A DNA stretch of 64,000 nucleotides, from NCBI RefSeq assembly GCF_018968705.1, contig NZ_CP076668.1, positions 2,739,001-2,803,000 of the forward strand. The letters run 5' to 3'. Position numbers and translations under genes: made by a program. Positions 1 to 10,080 of this stretch are shown piece after piece. Below the pieces are notes generated by a model. It had not been told where the DNA came from and searched no databases. It saw nothing but the letters and a program-made list of their open reading frames with translations. The DNA is from Pseudomonas lijiangensis (GTDB lineage Bacteria; Pseudomonadota; Gammaproteobacteria; Pseudomonadales; Pseudomonadaceae). Positions within the stretch are counted from its first letter, which is position 1, and each line of letters begins with the position of its first letter.

Positions 1-393
1 ATCAGCGGCAACGATCTGGGGATGATCGCCATTATCGGCATCATTCTGCTGATCGGTATCGTCAAGAAGAACGCCATCATGATGATCGACTTCGCCCTGG
101 ACGCCGAACGTAATCGCGGCATCGACCCCGAGACGGCCATCTATGAAGCGGCGTTGCTGCGTTTCCGGCCGATTCTGATGACGACCCTGGCGGCGCTGTT
201 CGGCGCGATACCGCTGATGCTGGCCACCGGCTCCGGCGCAGAGCTGCGCCAGCCGCTGGGACTGGTGATGGTTGGCGGCCTGTTGCTCAGCCAGATCCTC
301 ACGCTGTTCACGACCCCGGTGATCTACCTGTACTTCGATCGTCTGGGCCGTCGCTGGGCGCGCAAGTCTGACTCAAGACAGGTCGAAGCATGA
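1..393 (+). CDS. muxB: MuxB, RND multidrug efflux inner-membrane transporter (3' end only)
   Basis: Only the last 130 codons are in the window; the frame is open from base 1. The protein is the C-terminal end of a hydrophobe/amphiphile efflux-1 RND pump. It contains the transmembrane proton-relay segment with the KKNAIMMID motif, followed by the [15 protein letters not shown] and [11 protein letters not shown] segments that close this family. The stop overlaps the start of the next RND gene (ATGA at 390-393), so the two are translationally coupled. An RND gene followed by a second RND gene and an OprM-type channel is the arrangement of the Pseudomonas MuxABC-OpmB (E. coli MdtABC-like) pump, in which two different RND subunits work together. 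The family is certain from sequence; the name muxB rests on gene order. Confidence 0.88.
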   Translation: MSGNDLGMIAIIGIILLIGIVKKNAIMMIDFALDAERNRGIDPETAIYEAALLRFRPILMTTLAALFGAIPLMLATGSGAELRQPLGLVMVGGLLLSQILTLFTTPVIYLYFDRLGRRWARKSDSRQVEA

Positions 394-3300
394 ACCTGTC
401 CGCACCCTTTATCAGCAGGCCGGTCGCCACCGTCCTGCTGAGTCTGGCAATCATGCTGCTGGGCGCGGTCAGTTTCAGGCTGTTGCCCGTGGCGCCGTTG
501 CCGAACATGGATTTCCCGGTGATTGTGGTGTCGGCCAGCCTGCCGGGCGCGAGTCCCGAGATCATGGCCTCCAGTGTGGCCACGCCACTGGAGCGCTCCT
601 TGGGGTCCATCGCCGGCATCAATACCATGAGCAGCAGTTCGAGCCAGGGTACGACCCGGGTGATCCTGCAGTTCGACCTGGACCGGGATATCAACGGTGC
701 GGCGCGGGAAGTGCAGGCGGCAATCAACGCCTCGCGCAATCTGTTGCCCAGCGGTATGCGCAGCATGCCGACCTACAAGAAGGTCAACCCTTCCCAGGCA
801 CCGATCATGGTGCTGACCCTGACTTCCGATGTGCTGGAAAAAGGGCAGCTCTACGATCTGGCTTCCACCATCCTGTCCCAGAGCCTGTCTCAGGTGACCG
901 GTGTCGGCGAAGTGCAGATTGGCGGCAGTTCGCTGCCGGCCGTGCGTATCGAGCTGGAACCGAACATGCTGGACCAGTACGGTGTTTCCCTCGACGAAGT
1001 GCGTACCACCATCACCGGCTCCAACGTGCGTCGCCCCAAGGGTTTTGTCGAAGACAGCCAGCATAACTGGCAGGTCCAGGCCAACGACCAGCTGGAAAAG
1101 GCCAAGGATTACGCGCCACTGATCATTCGCTATCAGGATGGCGCGGCACTGCGTCTCAAGGATGTGGCCAAGGTCAGCGACGCCGTGGAAAACCGCTACA
1201 ACAGTGGTTTCTTCAATGATCAGTCGGCGGTGCTGCTGGTCATCAACCGTCAGGCCGGTGCCAACATCATCGAGACGGTGGCGCAGATCAAGGAGCAGTT
1301 GCCTGCCTTGCAGGCGGTCTTGCCTGCCAGTGTGAAGCTGAACATCGCCATGGACCGTTCGCCGGTCATCAAGGCCACGCTGCATGAAGCCGAGATGACC
1401 CTGCTGATCGCCGTGGTTCTGGTGATTCTGGTGGTGTTCCTGTTTCTGGGCAGTCTGCGGGCCTCTCTGATCCCGACACTGGCGGTGCCGGTTTCCCTGG
1501 TGGGCACGTTCGCCATCATGTACCTGTGTGGCTTCTCCCTGAACAACCTGTCGCTGATGGCCCTGATTCTGGCTACCGGGCTGGTGGTGGACGACGCAAT
1601 CGTGGTGCTGGAGAACATTTCCCGGCACATCGATGAAGGTGTCCCGCCCCTGAAGGCGGCTTACCTGGGGTCCAAGGAAGTCGGTTTCACGCTGTTGTCC
1701 ATGAACGTTTCGCTGGTGGCCGTGTTCATCTCGATCCTGTTCATGGGCGGCCTGGTGGAAAGCCTGTTCCGGGAGTTCTCCATCACGCTGTCGGTGGCGA
1801 TCATCGTTTCACTGCTGGTTTCCCTGACGTTGACGCCGATGCTCTGCGCGCGCTGGCTCAAGCCTCAGAAGCAGGAAAAGACTGCTTTTCAACGCTGGAG
1901 CCAGCGCGTCAACGATCGCATGGTGGTCGGCTATGACCGTTCCCTTGGCTGGGTGCTGCGCCACCCGCGTCTGACGCTGCTCAGCCTGCTGATTACCATC
2001 GTGGTGAACGTCGCGTTGTATGTGGTGGTGCCCAAGACCTTCCTGCCGCAGCAGGATACGGGGCAACTGATGGGGTTCATTCGTGGCGATGACGGTCTTT
2101 CGTTCACTGTGATGCAGCCCAAGATGGAAATCTTCCGCCGCGCCGTGCTGGCCGACCCTGCCGTGCAGAGTGTCGCGGGCTTTATCGGCGGCAGTGGCGG
2201 CACCAACAATGCTTTCATGATCGTGCGCCTCAAGCCGGTTTCCGAGCGCAAGCTGTCTGCTACCCAGGTGGTCGAGCGTCTGCGCAAGAACCTGCCCCAT
2301 GTGCCGGGCGGGCGATTGTTCCTGGCGCCGGATCAGGATCTGCAACTGGGCGGTGGTCGTGAACAGGCCAGTTCCCAGTATCAATACATCCTGCAAAGCG
2401 GTGACCTGCCCAGCCTGCGCGAGTGGTATCCGAAAGTCGTGGCAGCCCTCAAGGCGTTGCCTGAGCTGACCGCCATCGACGCCCGTGAAGGGCGCGGCGC
2501 CCAGCAGGTCACGCTGGTGGTCAATCGGGATGCGGCCAAGCGCCTGGGTATTGACATGAACATGGTGACCACCGTGCTCAACAACGCCTATAGCCAGCGT
2601 CAGGTTTCCACTATCTATGACACCCTGAACCAGTATCAGGTGGTGATGGAGGTCAATCCCCGATACGCGCAGGACCCGGTCACGTTGCAGCAGGTGCAGG
2701 TGATTACTGCAGACGGGCAGCGCGTGCCATTGTCGAGCATTGCCCATTACGAGCGCAGTCTTGCCAATGACCGGGTGTCCCATGAAGGCCAGTTCGCTTC
2801 GGAAAGCATCTCCTTCGATCTGGCCGAAGGCGTCAGCCTCGACACGGCGACAGTGGCCATCGAGCGTGCGATTGCCAGGGTCGGCTTGCCTTCGGAAGTC
2901 ATTTCCAAGATGGCCGGTGCCGCCGACGCCTTTGCGGCCACTCAGAAAGGCCAGCCACTCATGATTCTCGGGGCCTTGCTGGCGGTTTATCTGGTGCTGG
3001 GGATTCTTTACGAAAGCTACATTCATCCCTTGACGATCCTCTCGACCCTGCCGTCGGCCGGTGTCGGAGCCTTGCTGAGCATCTATGTGCTGGGCGGGGA
3101 ATTCAGCCTGATCTCCCTGTTGGGGCTGTTTCTGCTCATCGGGGTCGTGAAGAAAAACGCCATCATGATGATCGACCTGGCCCTGCATCTGGAACGTGAA
3201 TCAGGAATGACGCCCCAGGAATCGATCCGCAGTGCCTGCCTGCAACGTCTGAGGCCGATCCTCATGACCACGATTGCTGCCATTCTGGGTGCCTTGCCGC

Positions 3301-3494
3301 TCCTGCTGAGTAATGCCGAAGGTGCGGAAATGCGCCGTCCGCTGGGCCTGACGATTATCGGCGGGCTGGTCTTCAGCCAGATTCTGACCCTTTACACCAC
3401 CCCCGTGGTTTACCTCTATCTCGACCGGCTGCGCCACCGATTCAATCGCTGGCGTGGCGTGCGCACCGATGCTGCTCTGGAAACCCCGCTATGA
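390..3494 (+). CDS. muxC: MuxC, RND multidrug efflux inner-membrane transporter
   Basis: 1034 residues, the usual length for a complete AcrB/MdtC-type RND pump. It exports drugs across the envelope using the proton gradient, together with MuxB, the MuxA adaptor and the OpmB channel. Transmembrane helix 1 lies at about residues 10-30. The proton-relay aspartates are D401 and D402 ([13 protein letters not shown]), and the relay lysine is K922 in [11 protein letters not shown]. The two large periplasmic loops follow helices 1 and 7 as expected. ATGA overlaps join it to muxB upstream and to the outer-membrane channel gene downstream, so the three are one operon. No defects were seen. The exact subunit name comes from gene order; the family is secure. 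Confidence 0.93.
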   Translation: MNLSAPFISRPVATVLLSLAIMLLGAVSFRLLPVAPLPNMDFPVIVVSASLPGASPEIMASSVATPLERSLGSIAGINTMSSSSSQGTTRVILQFDLDRDINGAAREVQAAINASRNLLPSGMRSMPTYKKVNPSQAPIMVLTLTSDVLEKGQLYDLASTILSQSLSQVTGVGEVQIGGSSLPAVRIELEPNMLDQYGVSLDEVRTTITGSNVRRPKGFVEDSQHNWQVQANDQLEKAKDYAPLIIRYQDGAALRLKDVAKVSDAVENRYNSGFFNDQSAVLLVINRQAGANIIETVAQIKEQLPALQAVLPASVKLNIAMDRSPVIKATLHEAEMTLLIAVVLVILVVFLFLGSLRASLIPTLAVPVSLVGTFAIMYLCGFSLNNLSLMALILATGLVVDDAIVVLENISRHIDEGVPPLKAAYLGSKEVGFTLLSMNVSLVAVFISILFMGGLVESLFREFSITLSVAIIVSLLVSLTLTPMLCARWLKPQKQEKTAFQRWSQRVNDRMVVGYDRSLGWVLRHPRLTLLSLLITIVVNVALYVVVPKTFLPQQDTGQLMGFIRGDDGLSFTVMQPKMEIFRRAVLADPAVQSVAGFIGGSGGTNNAFMIVRLKPVSERKLSATQVVERLRKNLPHVPGGRLFLAPDQDLQLGGGREQASSQYQYILQSGDLPSLREWYPKVVAALKALPELTAIDAREGRGAQQVTLVVNRDAAKRLGIDMNMVTTVLNNAYSQRQVSTIYDTLNQYQVVMEVNPRYAQDPVTLQQVQVITADGQRVPLSSIAHYERSLANDRVSHEGQFASESISFDLAEGVSLDTATVAIERAIARVGLPSEVISKMAGAADAFAATQKGQPLMILGALLAVYLVLGILYESYIHPLTILSTLPSAGVGALLSIYVLGGEFSLISLLGLFLLIGVVKKNAIMMIDLALHLERESGMTPQESIRSACLQRLRPILMTTIAAILGALPLLLSNAEGAEMRRPLGLTIIGGLVFSQILTLYTTPVVYLYLDRLRHRFNRWRGVRTDAALETPL

Positions 3495-4951
3495 CTGACC
3501 ATCCGGCAATCAAATCCAACCCGCAGTGGCTTGTCCGGCCCTTGGCAACGGGGCTTTGCGTCCTGCTGCTGAGCGCCTGTGCCGTAGGGCCTGACTACCA
3601 CAAGCCGTCAGTGACCACGCCTTTGCAGTTCAAGGCGGCCGAAGGCTGGCGTCAGGCGACACCGAGCGATGCCATGGCCCGTGGCGCATGGTGGGAGGTT
3701 TATGGCGACAGTGAACTCAATGCGCTGGTGGAGCGGCTCAACAGCTCCAACCAGACGGTTGCGCAATACGAAGCCCAGTACCGGCAGGCCAGGGCATTGG
3801 TGCGCAGTTCCCGTGGCGCGCTGTTTCCCACGCTGGACCTGACGGCTGGCAAGACCCGCTCGAGCCAGGGTTCCTCCAGCAGCAGTACCTCAAGTTCCAG
3901 TGGCATCAACGACTCCTACAATGCTCAACTGGGCGTGAGTTGGGAGGCCGATATCTGGGGCAAGTTGCGCCGTGGCCTGGAAGCCGACACCGCCAGCGCC
4001 CAGGCCAGCCTTGCGGATCTGGCTGCCATGCAGTTGAGCCTGCAATCGGAGCTGGTGCAGAACTACCTGCAATTGCGGGTGCTGGATGAGCAGAAGCGTT
4101 TGCTGGAGTCCACTGTCCAGGCTTACGAACGCTCCCTGACCATGACCCGCAATCAGTATCAGGCCGGTATTTCCGGTCGTGAAGCCGTAGCCCAGGCCCA
4201 GACCCAGCTCAAGACCACCCAGGCCGATCTGATCGACCTGACCTGGCAGCGTGCTCAGTTCGAGAATGCCATTGCCGTGCTGATGGGGATGGCGCCGGCC
4301 GAGTTCAATCTGCCTGCCACGACCACGATCCCCGAGTTGCCGCAGATTCCGGTGGGTATTCCTTCGCAACTGCTGGAGCGCCGTCCCGATATCGCGGCTG
4401 CCGAACGCTCGATCATGGCTGCCAACGCCAATATCGGTGTCGCCAAGGCTGCTTACTACCCGGATTTCACCCTGAGCCTGAGTGGCGGCTATAACAGCAA
4501 TTCGTTTTCCAACTGGATCAGCCTGCCGAACCGCTTCTGGTCGGTCGGGCCGCAAATGGCCCTGACGCTGTTCGATGCTGGCAGACGCTCTGCGGAAGTC
4601 GATCGCATTGAGGCCGTCTATGACCAGACCGTTGCGCAATACCGGCAAACGGTCCTGAACGGCTTCCAGGAAGTGGAAAACTACATGGTTCAGCTCAAGG
4701 TTTACGAGGAGGAAGCGGCCGTTCGGCAGGAAGCGCTGGATGCTGCCCGTGAATCCCTGCGCCTGACCAGCAACCAGTACAAGGCCGGAGTCATCGGCTA
4801 TCTGGACGTGGTCAATGTGCAGACCACCGCGCTGAGCAACGAGCGCAGCGTCTTGAATGTGCTGCAAAGTCGCCTGATTGCCAGTGTGCAGCTGATCGCC
4901 GCAATGGGTGGTGGCTGGGATTCCCGGAGTGGTCTGCAGATCAAGGAGTGA
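3491..4951 (+). CDS. opmB: OpmB, outer-membrane efflux channel lipoprotein (OprM/TolC family)
   Basis: 486 residues, typical of the NodT/OprM outer-membrane factor family. A short cytoplasmic stretch is followed by a hydrophobic segment ending in a lipobox (LLLSAC, lipidated Cys at 30). The mature N-terminus then reads AVGPDYHKPS, the hallmark start of OprM-like proteins. Two OEP repeats of coiled helices and beta strands follow (roughly 70-270 and 290-480). The family signature LLERRPDIAAAER sits in the middle. It forms the trimeric exit duct for the MuxBC pump. Its ATG overlaps the muxC stop by 4 bases. A Ser-rich stretch (about 126-138) lies in the first repeat and is probably a surface loop. 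Confidence 0.93.
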   Translation: MTDHPAIKSNPQWLVRPLATGLCVLLLSACAVGPDYHKPSVTTPLQFKAAEGWRQATPSDAMARGAWWEVYGDSELNALVERLNSSNQTVAQYEAQYRQARALVRSSRGALFPTLDLTAGKTRSSQGSSSSSTSSSSGINDSYNAQLGVSWEADIWGKLRRGLEADTASAQASLADLAAMQLSLQSELVQNYLQLRVLDEQKRLLESTVQAYERSLTMTRNQYQAGISGREAVAQAQTQLKTTQADLIDLTWQRAQFENAIAVLMGMAPAEFNLPATTTIPELPQIPVGIPSQLLERRPDIAAAERSIMAANANIGVAKAAYYPDFTLSLSGGYNSNSFSNWISLPNRFWSVGPQMALTLFDAGRRSAEVDRIEAVYDQTVAQYRQTVLNGFQEVENYMVQLKVYEEEAAVRQEALDAARESLRLTSNQYKAGVIGYLDVVNVQTTALSNERSVLNVLQSRLIASVQLIAAMGGGWDSRSGLQIKE

Positions 4952-5130
4952 TCAGCACATAGAGGAGGGCGGATGGCGTCAATGTGCTATCCGTCTGAAA
5001 TAGTTAATTTGTATGTGGCTAATAGCCATATTTGTGAGCGCCTGACGCGACATTTTCCTGCTTTTGCGTAGAATTGCCAGCAACTGTTTGGCATGGATGC
5101 GTTAACCGGATCCATGTCACAGGAGCGCTC
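4952..5130. other. Intergenic region with probable promoter of the MHYT gene
   Basis: 179 bases between the end of the mux operon and the MHYT-GGDEF-EAL gene. A weak inverted repeat, AGCACAT (4954-4960) with ATGTGCT (4983-4989), follows the opmB stop but has no T-run, so it is not a convincing intrinsic terminator. Further on the DNA becomes AT-rich, with a small palindrome (TGGCTAATAGCCA). A TAGAAT box just before 5075 fits a sigma-70 -10 element; no clear -35 box could be assigned. Confidence 0.35.
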
Positions 5131-7314
5131 ATGTTGACTGGTCATTACACGCCCTCACTGGTCTTCATCTCCATATTCGTTGCGATTCTTGCTTCGTATA
5201 CCGCTCTCGATCTGGCAGGCCGGATTGCTTCGGCCAAAGGCCGCGCCGTTTACATATGGATGGGCGGCGGAGCCTTTGCCATGGGCATCGGCATCTGTTC
5301 CATGCACTTTATCGGGATGCTGGCTTTCCAGTTGCCCATCGAGGTGGGGTTCGATATCTCCCTGACCCTGTGGTCACTGCTGATTGCCATGGTGTCTTCG
5401 GGGATTGCCTTGTGGCTGGTCAATCAACCGCAATTACCCCTGTCTCACCTTGCGCTCGGCGCCTTGTTCATGGGTGGCGGCATCAGTGCCATGCATTACA
5501 CCGGCATGGCTGCGATGAGTATGCAGCCCGGCATCGAATACGACCCCTTTCTGTTTATCCTGTCCTTGCTGATTGCCGTGGGGGCTTCAGCGGCGGCCAT
5601 CTGGATTGCCTTCCGTTTGCGTAACCGGACTTCCAATGTGTTTCTGGTCCGTGCCGGGGCTGCGGTGGTCATGGGCATGGCCATCGTCGGCATGCACTAC
5701 ACCGGCATGGCGGCGGCCAGTTTTCCCGAAGGCAGCTTCTGCGGCGCGCTGGGTAACGGGCTCAAAACCGACGGCCTGGACAAGCTGGTGCTGGTCACCA
5801 GCCTGGCGGTGCTGACGATCGTGCTCCTGAGCTCGATCCTCGATGCCCGCCTGGAAGCCCGCACTGCCGTGCTGGCCAATTCGCTGATGGAAGCCAATCG
5901 CGAACTGACCCACCTGGCCTTGCATGACAGCCTGACCAGTCTGCCCAACCGTGTACTGCTGGCGGATCGTATCGAGCAGGCCATGAAGAAGGCGAACGAA
6001 AGTGGCGGCTATTTTGCACTTATGTTCATGGATCTGGATGGCTTCAAGCCGGTAAACGATGCGTTCGGTCATCATGTCGGCGATCAGTTGTTGCGTCAGG
6101 TCGCGTTGCGCCTGCGGGAAAACCTGCACCGCCATGACACACTGGCGCGTATCGGTGGCGATGAGTTCGTGCTGCTGATGGAGTTGCAGGATGTCGAAGA
6201 TGCATTGGCCGTGGCTTCCCGTCAGGTGAATGTGATTGCCCAACCGTTCGAGATTGCCGGGCACACTCTGCAGGTTTCGGTCAGCATCGGGATCTGCATG
6301 TACCCGGGCAATGGCCAGACCCTGCATGAACTGCTGATGAACGCCGACGCAGCGATGTACCACGCCAAGGCTGCCGGCAAGAACGGTTACAGCTTCTTCG
6401 AGTCCTCGATGAACGCCAATGCCCGCAATCAGATGCAAGTCCTGCAAGACTTGCGCACAGCCATCAAGCTCAAGCATTTCTCTCTGCACTATCAGCCCAA
6501 GTTCGATGCGGTCACCAATACGCCTGTCGGGGCTGAAGCCTTGCTGCGCTGGAATCACCCGGAGCAGGGCATGCTCGGGCCGGACACGTTCATCGAACTG
6601 GCGGAAAAGACCGGTCTGATTATCCCGATTGGCGAATGGGTGCTCGATGAAGCCTGTCGCCAGATGAGTGAGTGGTATGCCCAGGGCTACACCCACTGGC
6701 GTATTGCGGTGAACCTGTCGGCCTTGCAGTTCTGTCATGCCGGGCTGGTTATGACGGTCGCCAATACCTTGTCCAGACACCGGCTCGCGCCCAATTGCCT
6801 GACCCTGGAAATCACCGAAACCACGGCCATGAGCAACGCCGAGGTCACCATGGAGGTCTTGCAGAAGCTCTCGGCCATGGGCGTCGATATTTCCATTGAC
6901 GATTTCGGCACCGGTTATTCCAGCCTGATGTACCTCAAGCATCTGCCAGCCAATGAAATCAAGATCGACCGTGGTTTCGTTCGTGACCTGGACCATGACC
7001 TCGATGATGCCGCCATCGTTTCAGCCATCGTCGCCGTGGGCCGGGCCCTGGACTTGCGTATTGTTGCCGAAGGCGTCGAAAACAGTGTCCAGCAGAGCTT
7101 TCTTACCAACCTGGGTTGCAATGCCTTGCAGGGCTACCTGCTGGGGCATCCGCTGCCTGCGCAACAATTCATGAGTCATATCCAGTCGATCGAGGAGGAG
7201 TCATCGCCGAGGCTGAATGGAACGATGGTTGAAATACAGGATGGCGTTCATATCAAAACGCTGGCAGGATCGATTCTGCATGCGAGCGCCGTGGGTCCGC
7301 TAGGCTCTGTGTGA
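5131..7314 (+). CDS. Membrane MHYT-sensor cyclic-di-GMP protein (GGDEF-EAL)
   Basis: 727 residues from the ATG at 5131, chosen because AGGAGC lies 5 bases upstream and the protein then begins directly with the MHYT sensor; an in-frame ATG 57 bases earlier lacks this. Domains in order: an integral-membrane MHYT domain of about seven helices (residues 1-250) with three motifs, MHFIGM at 58, MHYTGM at 121 and MHYTGM at 188, proposed in this family to bind a metal or diatomic gas. A diguanylate cyclase domain follows with intact GGDEF (342-346). Last is an EAL phosphodiesterase domain with intact EALLRW (E469) and DDFGTGYSS (590 on). Both catalytic motifs look active, so the net direction of c-di-GMP turnover cannot be read from sequence. 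The layout matches the MucR/YkoW type of protein. It appears to be a single-gene unit. Confidence 0.93.
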   Translation: MLTGHYTPSLVFISIFVAILASYTALDLAGRIASAKGRAVYIWMGGGAFAMGIGICSMHFIGMLAFQLPIEVGFDISLTLWSLLIAMVSSGIALWLVNQPQLPLSHLALGALFMGGGISAMHYTGMAAMSMQPGIEYDPFLFILSLLIAVGASAAAIWIAFRLRNRTSNVFLVRAGAAVVMGMAIVGMHYTGMAAASFPEGSFCGALGNGLKTDGLDKLVLVTSLAVLTIVLLSSILDARLEARTAVLANSLMEANRELTHLALHDSLTSLPNRVLLADRIEQAMKKANESGGYFALMFMDLDGFKPVNDAFGHHVGDQLLRQVALRLRENLHRHDTLARIGGDEFVLLMELQDVEDALAVASRQVNVIAQPFEIAGHTLQVSVSIGICMYPGNGQTLHELLMNADAAMYHAKAAGKNGYSFFESSMNANARNQMQVLQDLRTAIKLKHFSLHYQPKFDAVTNTPVGAEALLRWNHPEQGMLGPDTFIELAEKTGLIIPIGEWVLDEACRQMSEWYAQGYTHWRIAVNLSALQFCHAGLVMTVANTLSRHRLAPNCLTLEITETTAMSNAEVTMEVLQKLSAMGVDISIDDFGTGYSSLMYLKHLPANEIKIDRGFVRDLDHDLDDAAIVSAIVAVGRALDLRIVAEGVENSVQQSFLTNLGCNALQGYLLGHPLPAQQFMSHIQSIEEESSPRLNGTMVEIQDGVHIKTLAGSILHASAVGPLGSV

Positions 7315-7366
7315 GCAACGGATCCCTGGCGATCCCTGGCCCCTGAAAAACCCACGAGAGACATTC

Positions 7367-8113
7367 ATGGATAAAGTCCTCCTCATTACCGGCGGCTCCC
7401 GCGGGATCGGTGCTGCCACGGCGCTTCTGGCTGCTTCGCACGGTTATCGAATCTGCATCAATTACCTGTCCGACCATGCTTCTGCCGAGAAAATATGTAC
7501 CCGGGTACGGGAACTGGGCGCGCAGGCCATTACGGTACAGGCCGATGTCAGTAACGAGGACGAAATCATTCGCCTCTACGCGCGTATCGATTCAGAGCTG
7601 GGGCCTGTCACTCACCTGGTCAACAACGCCGGGACCATTGCCCATACCTCGCGACTGGACGACATGTCCGAGTTCCGCATGCTCAAGATCATGATGACCA
7701 ACGTGGTCGGCCCGATGCTGTGCAGCAAGCACGCCTTGTTGCGCATGTCGCCGCGCCATGGCGGTAACGGTGGCTGCATCGTCAACGTGACCTCGGCTGC
7801 CGCCCGACTGGGCGCGCCGGGGGAATATATCGATTACGCCGCTTCCAAGGGCGCACTGGATACCTTCACCACCGGCTTGTCCAAGGAGGTCGCGGGCGAG
7901 GGGATTCGGGTCAATGCGGTAAGACCGGGGTTCATCTTCACCGATTTCCATGCCTTGAGCGGCGACCCGTTTCGGGTCAGCAAGCTTGAAGGAGATATCC
8001 CCATGTGCCGCGGTGGCAAACCCGAAGAGGTGGCCGAGACGATTATCTGGCTGCTGTCGGACCAGGCCTCATACGTGACCGGCACATTCATCGATGCGGC
8101 GGGCGGGCGCTGA
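7367..8113 (+). CDS. SDR family oxidoreductase
   Basis: 248 residues, a classical short-chain dehydrogenase/reductase. The N-terminal nucleotide-binding motif TGGSRGIG starts near residue 8, and NNAG follows around residue 85. The catalytic residues are S143, Y157 and K161 (YxxxK). The C-terminus (ASYVTGTFIDAAGGR) is typical of 3-oxoacyl-ACP-reductase-like SDRs. It reduces or oxidises a carbonyl/hydroxyl using NAD(P)(H); the substrate is not predictable. GAGAGA precedes the ATG at 7367. The gene converges on the MocR regulator with only 3 bases between the two stop codons, so the transcripts must overlap. E. coli YgfF/YghA-like proteins are the nearest general comparison. Confidence 0.9.
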   Translation: MDKVLLITGGSRGIGAATALLAASHGYRICINYLSDHASAEKICTRVRELGAQAITVQADVSNEDEIIRLYARIDSELGPVTHLVNNAGTIAHTSRLDDMSEFRMLKIMMTNVVGPMLCSKHALLRMSPRHGGNGGCIVNVTSAAARLGAPGEYIDYAASKGALDTFTTGLSKEVAGEGIRVNAVRPGFIFTDFHALSGDPFRVSKLEGDIPMCRGGKPEEVAETIIWLLSDQASYVTGTFIDAAGGR

Positions 8114-8116
8114 AAC

Positions 8117-9544
8117 TCAGTTGTCCAGCAGCGAACGAATGATACGCCCCAGGGTTTCCATGGCCTTTTCGCAGGCCGTGGTCCAGGGGCTGCCGTAGTT
8201 CAGGCGAATGCAGTTGCCAAAACGTCGGGTCGGCGAAAAGATCGGCCCCGGCGCAATACTGATCCCTTGTGCCAGCGCCACCTGGAAGACTTTCAGCGAG
8301 TCGAGGGGTTCCGGCAACTCGACCCACAGAAAATAACCGCCTACCGGCTGGCTGACCCGGGTCTGTGTCGGGAAGTACCGACCGATGGCGCCCAGCATGG
8401 CCCGCTGCTGATCTTCCAGTGCGTAGCGCAGCTTGCGCAGGTGCCGGTCATAGCCGCCGTGCTGCAGATAGTCCGCAATGGCTGCCTGAGCGGGCATTGA
8501 GGCGCACAGTGACGTCATCAATTTCAGGCGTTCGATCTTCTGTGCATAACGGCCTGCCGCCACCCAGCCGATCCGGTAACCCGGTGCCAGACTTTTGGAA
8601 AACGAGCCGCAGTGCATGACCAGTCCGTCGGTATCGAAAGCCTTGGCCGGCTTCGGTGCCTGAGGGCCGTAATAGAGTTCGGCGTAGGCATCATCCTCGA
8701 TCAATGGCACCTGATGCTCGCGCAACAACTCCACCAGCTCACGCTTGCGCGCTTCGGGCACCAGCGCGCCGGTAGGGTTCTGAAAGGTGGTCATGCACCA
8801 GCAGGCCTTGATCGGGTGGTGCTCCAGCGTCTGCTTCAACACGCCCAGATCGATACCGTCACGGGGATGCGTCGGAATCTCCACCGCCTTGAGTTTCAGG
8901 CGCTCCAGCACTTGCAGGCAGGCATAGAACGCCGGAGCTTCGATGGCCACCAGATCACCCGGCTCGGTGACGGCCTGCAGGCACAGGTTCAGGGCTTCCA
9001 GTGCGCCGTTGGTAATCAGCAATTCCTCCATGGGCAACACCAGGCCGTTGACCATGTAGCGCAAGGCAATCTGGCGACGCAACTGTGGATTGCCCGGCGA
9101 CATGTCGGTGACCACCATGCGCGGGTCCATTTCACGGCTGGCGCTGGCCAGTGAGCGGGAAAGGCGCGGCAGCGGAAACAGCATCGGACTGGGGAAAGCC
9201 GAGCCGAAGGGCACGGTATTGGGGTCCTTGATGGAGTCCAGCACCGAAAACACCAGCTCACTGACATCCACCTCGGTGGATTCATTGACCTGAGTGCTGG
9301 CCTGCGGCTCGCTGAACGGTTTGGGAGCATTGCCGACAATGCTGTTGACGAAATACCCCGAGCGCGCCCGCGCCCGAATCAGCCCGCGACGCTCCAGCAG
9401 GTAATAGGCCTGGAACACGGTGGAAGGGCTGATGCCATGGGTCTGGCTTGCATAACGCACAGAAGGCACCCGCTGATCCGGCCCCAACACGCCACTGCGA
9501 ATCAACTCGGCTACATCGTCGGCATACTTCTCGTAACGCTTCAT
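8117..9544 (-). CDS. MocR-type transcriptional regulator (GntR wHTH + aminotransferase fold)
   Basis: 475 residues from the ATG at 9544; a TTG at 9562 is a possible but less likely start. The N-terminal ~70 residues are a GntR-type winged helix, with the motif SPSTVFQAYYLLERRGLI. The rest is a fold-type I aminotransferase domain. It has the SFSKSLAPGYRIGW motif, whose lysine (K317) is expected to bind PLP, and MTTFQNPTG with the substrate/PLP Asn. MocR proteins sense PLP or an amino-acid-derived ligand and control nearby amino acid, vitamin B6 or transport genes. No divergent partner gene adjoins it, because the 5' side holds REP DNA and a tiny proline-rich gene, so the target is unclear. True catalytic activity is unlikely but not excluded. 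Confidence 0.9.
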   Translation of the reverse strand: MKRYEKYADDVAELIRSGVLGPDQRVPSVRYASQTHGISPSTVFQAYYLLERRGLIRARARSGYFVNSIVGNAPKPFSEPQASTQVNESTEVDVSELVFSVLDSIKDPNTVPFGSAFPSPMLFPLPRLSRSLASASREMDPRMVVTDMSPGNPQLRRQIALRYMVNGLVLPMEELLITNGALEALNLCLQAVTEPGDLVAIEAPAFYACLQVLERLKLKAVEIPTHPRDGIDLGVLKQTLEHHPIKACWCMTTFQNPTGALVPEARKRELVELLREHQVPLIEDDAYAELYYGPQAPKPAKAFDTDGLVMHCGSFSKSLAPGYRIGWVAAGRYAQKIERLKLMTSLCASMPAQAAIADYLQHGGYDRHLRKLRYALEDQQRAMLGAIGRYFPTQTRVSQPVGGYFLWVELPEPLDSLKVFQVALAQGISIAPGPIFSPTRRFGNCIRLNYGSPWTTACEKAMETLGRIIRSLLDN

Positions 9545-9641
9545 GGCATCACCATTGATCAAGTGGCCTGACTATAGAGGCGAGACTGTTTGCAGAACAG
9601 ATGCAGGTTGGGTTGGAAAATACGGATCAGATGTGTTCGGC

Positions 9642-9700
9642 TCTTCGCGACTGAAGTCGCTCCTACAGGGGGGGGTGGGAGCGAATTCATTCGCGAAAAG
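9642..9700. repeat. REP palindrome pair
   Basis: Two inverted copies of the short Pseudomonas REP motif: CTTCGCGACTGAAGTCGCTC at about 9643-9662 and GGGAGCGAATTCATTCGCGA at about 9677-9696. Each is itself a small hairpin (GCGAATTCATTCGC). A run of nine G residues separates them. They lie between the MocR start and the stop of the proline-rich gene. Confidence 0.8.
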
Positions 9701-9705
9701 CCCGG

Positions 9706-9882
9706 TCATTTCGGCAAGTCATCCATCACAATCACAGGTGGCTCCTGCGGCGGTGGATCGCCCGCCGGTGGCTGAATCACCGGCGGCATGGTCGGTGGCG
9801 GCTCTTCGGCGGGAGGCGGCACGGGCAGGGCGGGATTATCGATATTCGGATCCGGTGTTTCGGCAGGAATGGGGATATTCAT
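9706..9882 (-). CDS. Small proline-rich protein of unknown function
   Basis: 58 residues from an ATG at 9882 with GAGGTG about 6 bases upstream; a longer reading frame extends to 9981 but that leader has no good ribosome site. The product is dominated by proline and acidic residues (DNPALPVPPPAEEPPP and similar runs), has no cysteine and no membrane segment, and ends in VIVMDDLPK. It should be extended or disordered. Small proline-rich proteins starting MNIP.PAETPDP are, from memory, widespread in Pseudomonas without known function. The good ribosome site and the very biased but coherent composition support a real gene. Confidence 0.6.
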   Translation of the reverse strand: MNIPIPAETPDPNIDNPALPVPPPAEEPPPTMPPVIQPPAGDPPPQEPPVIVMDDLPK

Positions 9883-10080
9883 GGTGTTCACCTCGATACC
9901 AGATAAGTGGCGGTCGTGATGTTTGACAGTCGGGTGCGGTTTTGAATTCAGACTGTTTTGTCCTGAGATGACTGCGCACATTTACCTCAAAGCCATCTCT
10001 CATCAAACAAGATGGAACATGCGGCATTGTAGATACCGTCTTGATCAGCCCCTTGCAATACCGGATGTAAGGGGCGTCTT

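Noticed and set aside
324..1628. 434-codon minus-strand frame opposite muxC
   Set aside because: Mirror of the RND coding sequence, no ribosome site, unnatural composition.
9543..9926. 127-codon plus frame across REP DNA
   Set aside because: It crosses two REP palindromes and lies opposite the proline-rich gene, which has a proper ribosome site.
10049..10080. GCCCCTT/AAGGGGC hairpin followed by GTCTTTT as a terminator
   Set aside because: It points in the plus direction, where no gene ends. It is more likely part of the IS110 right end.
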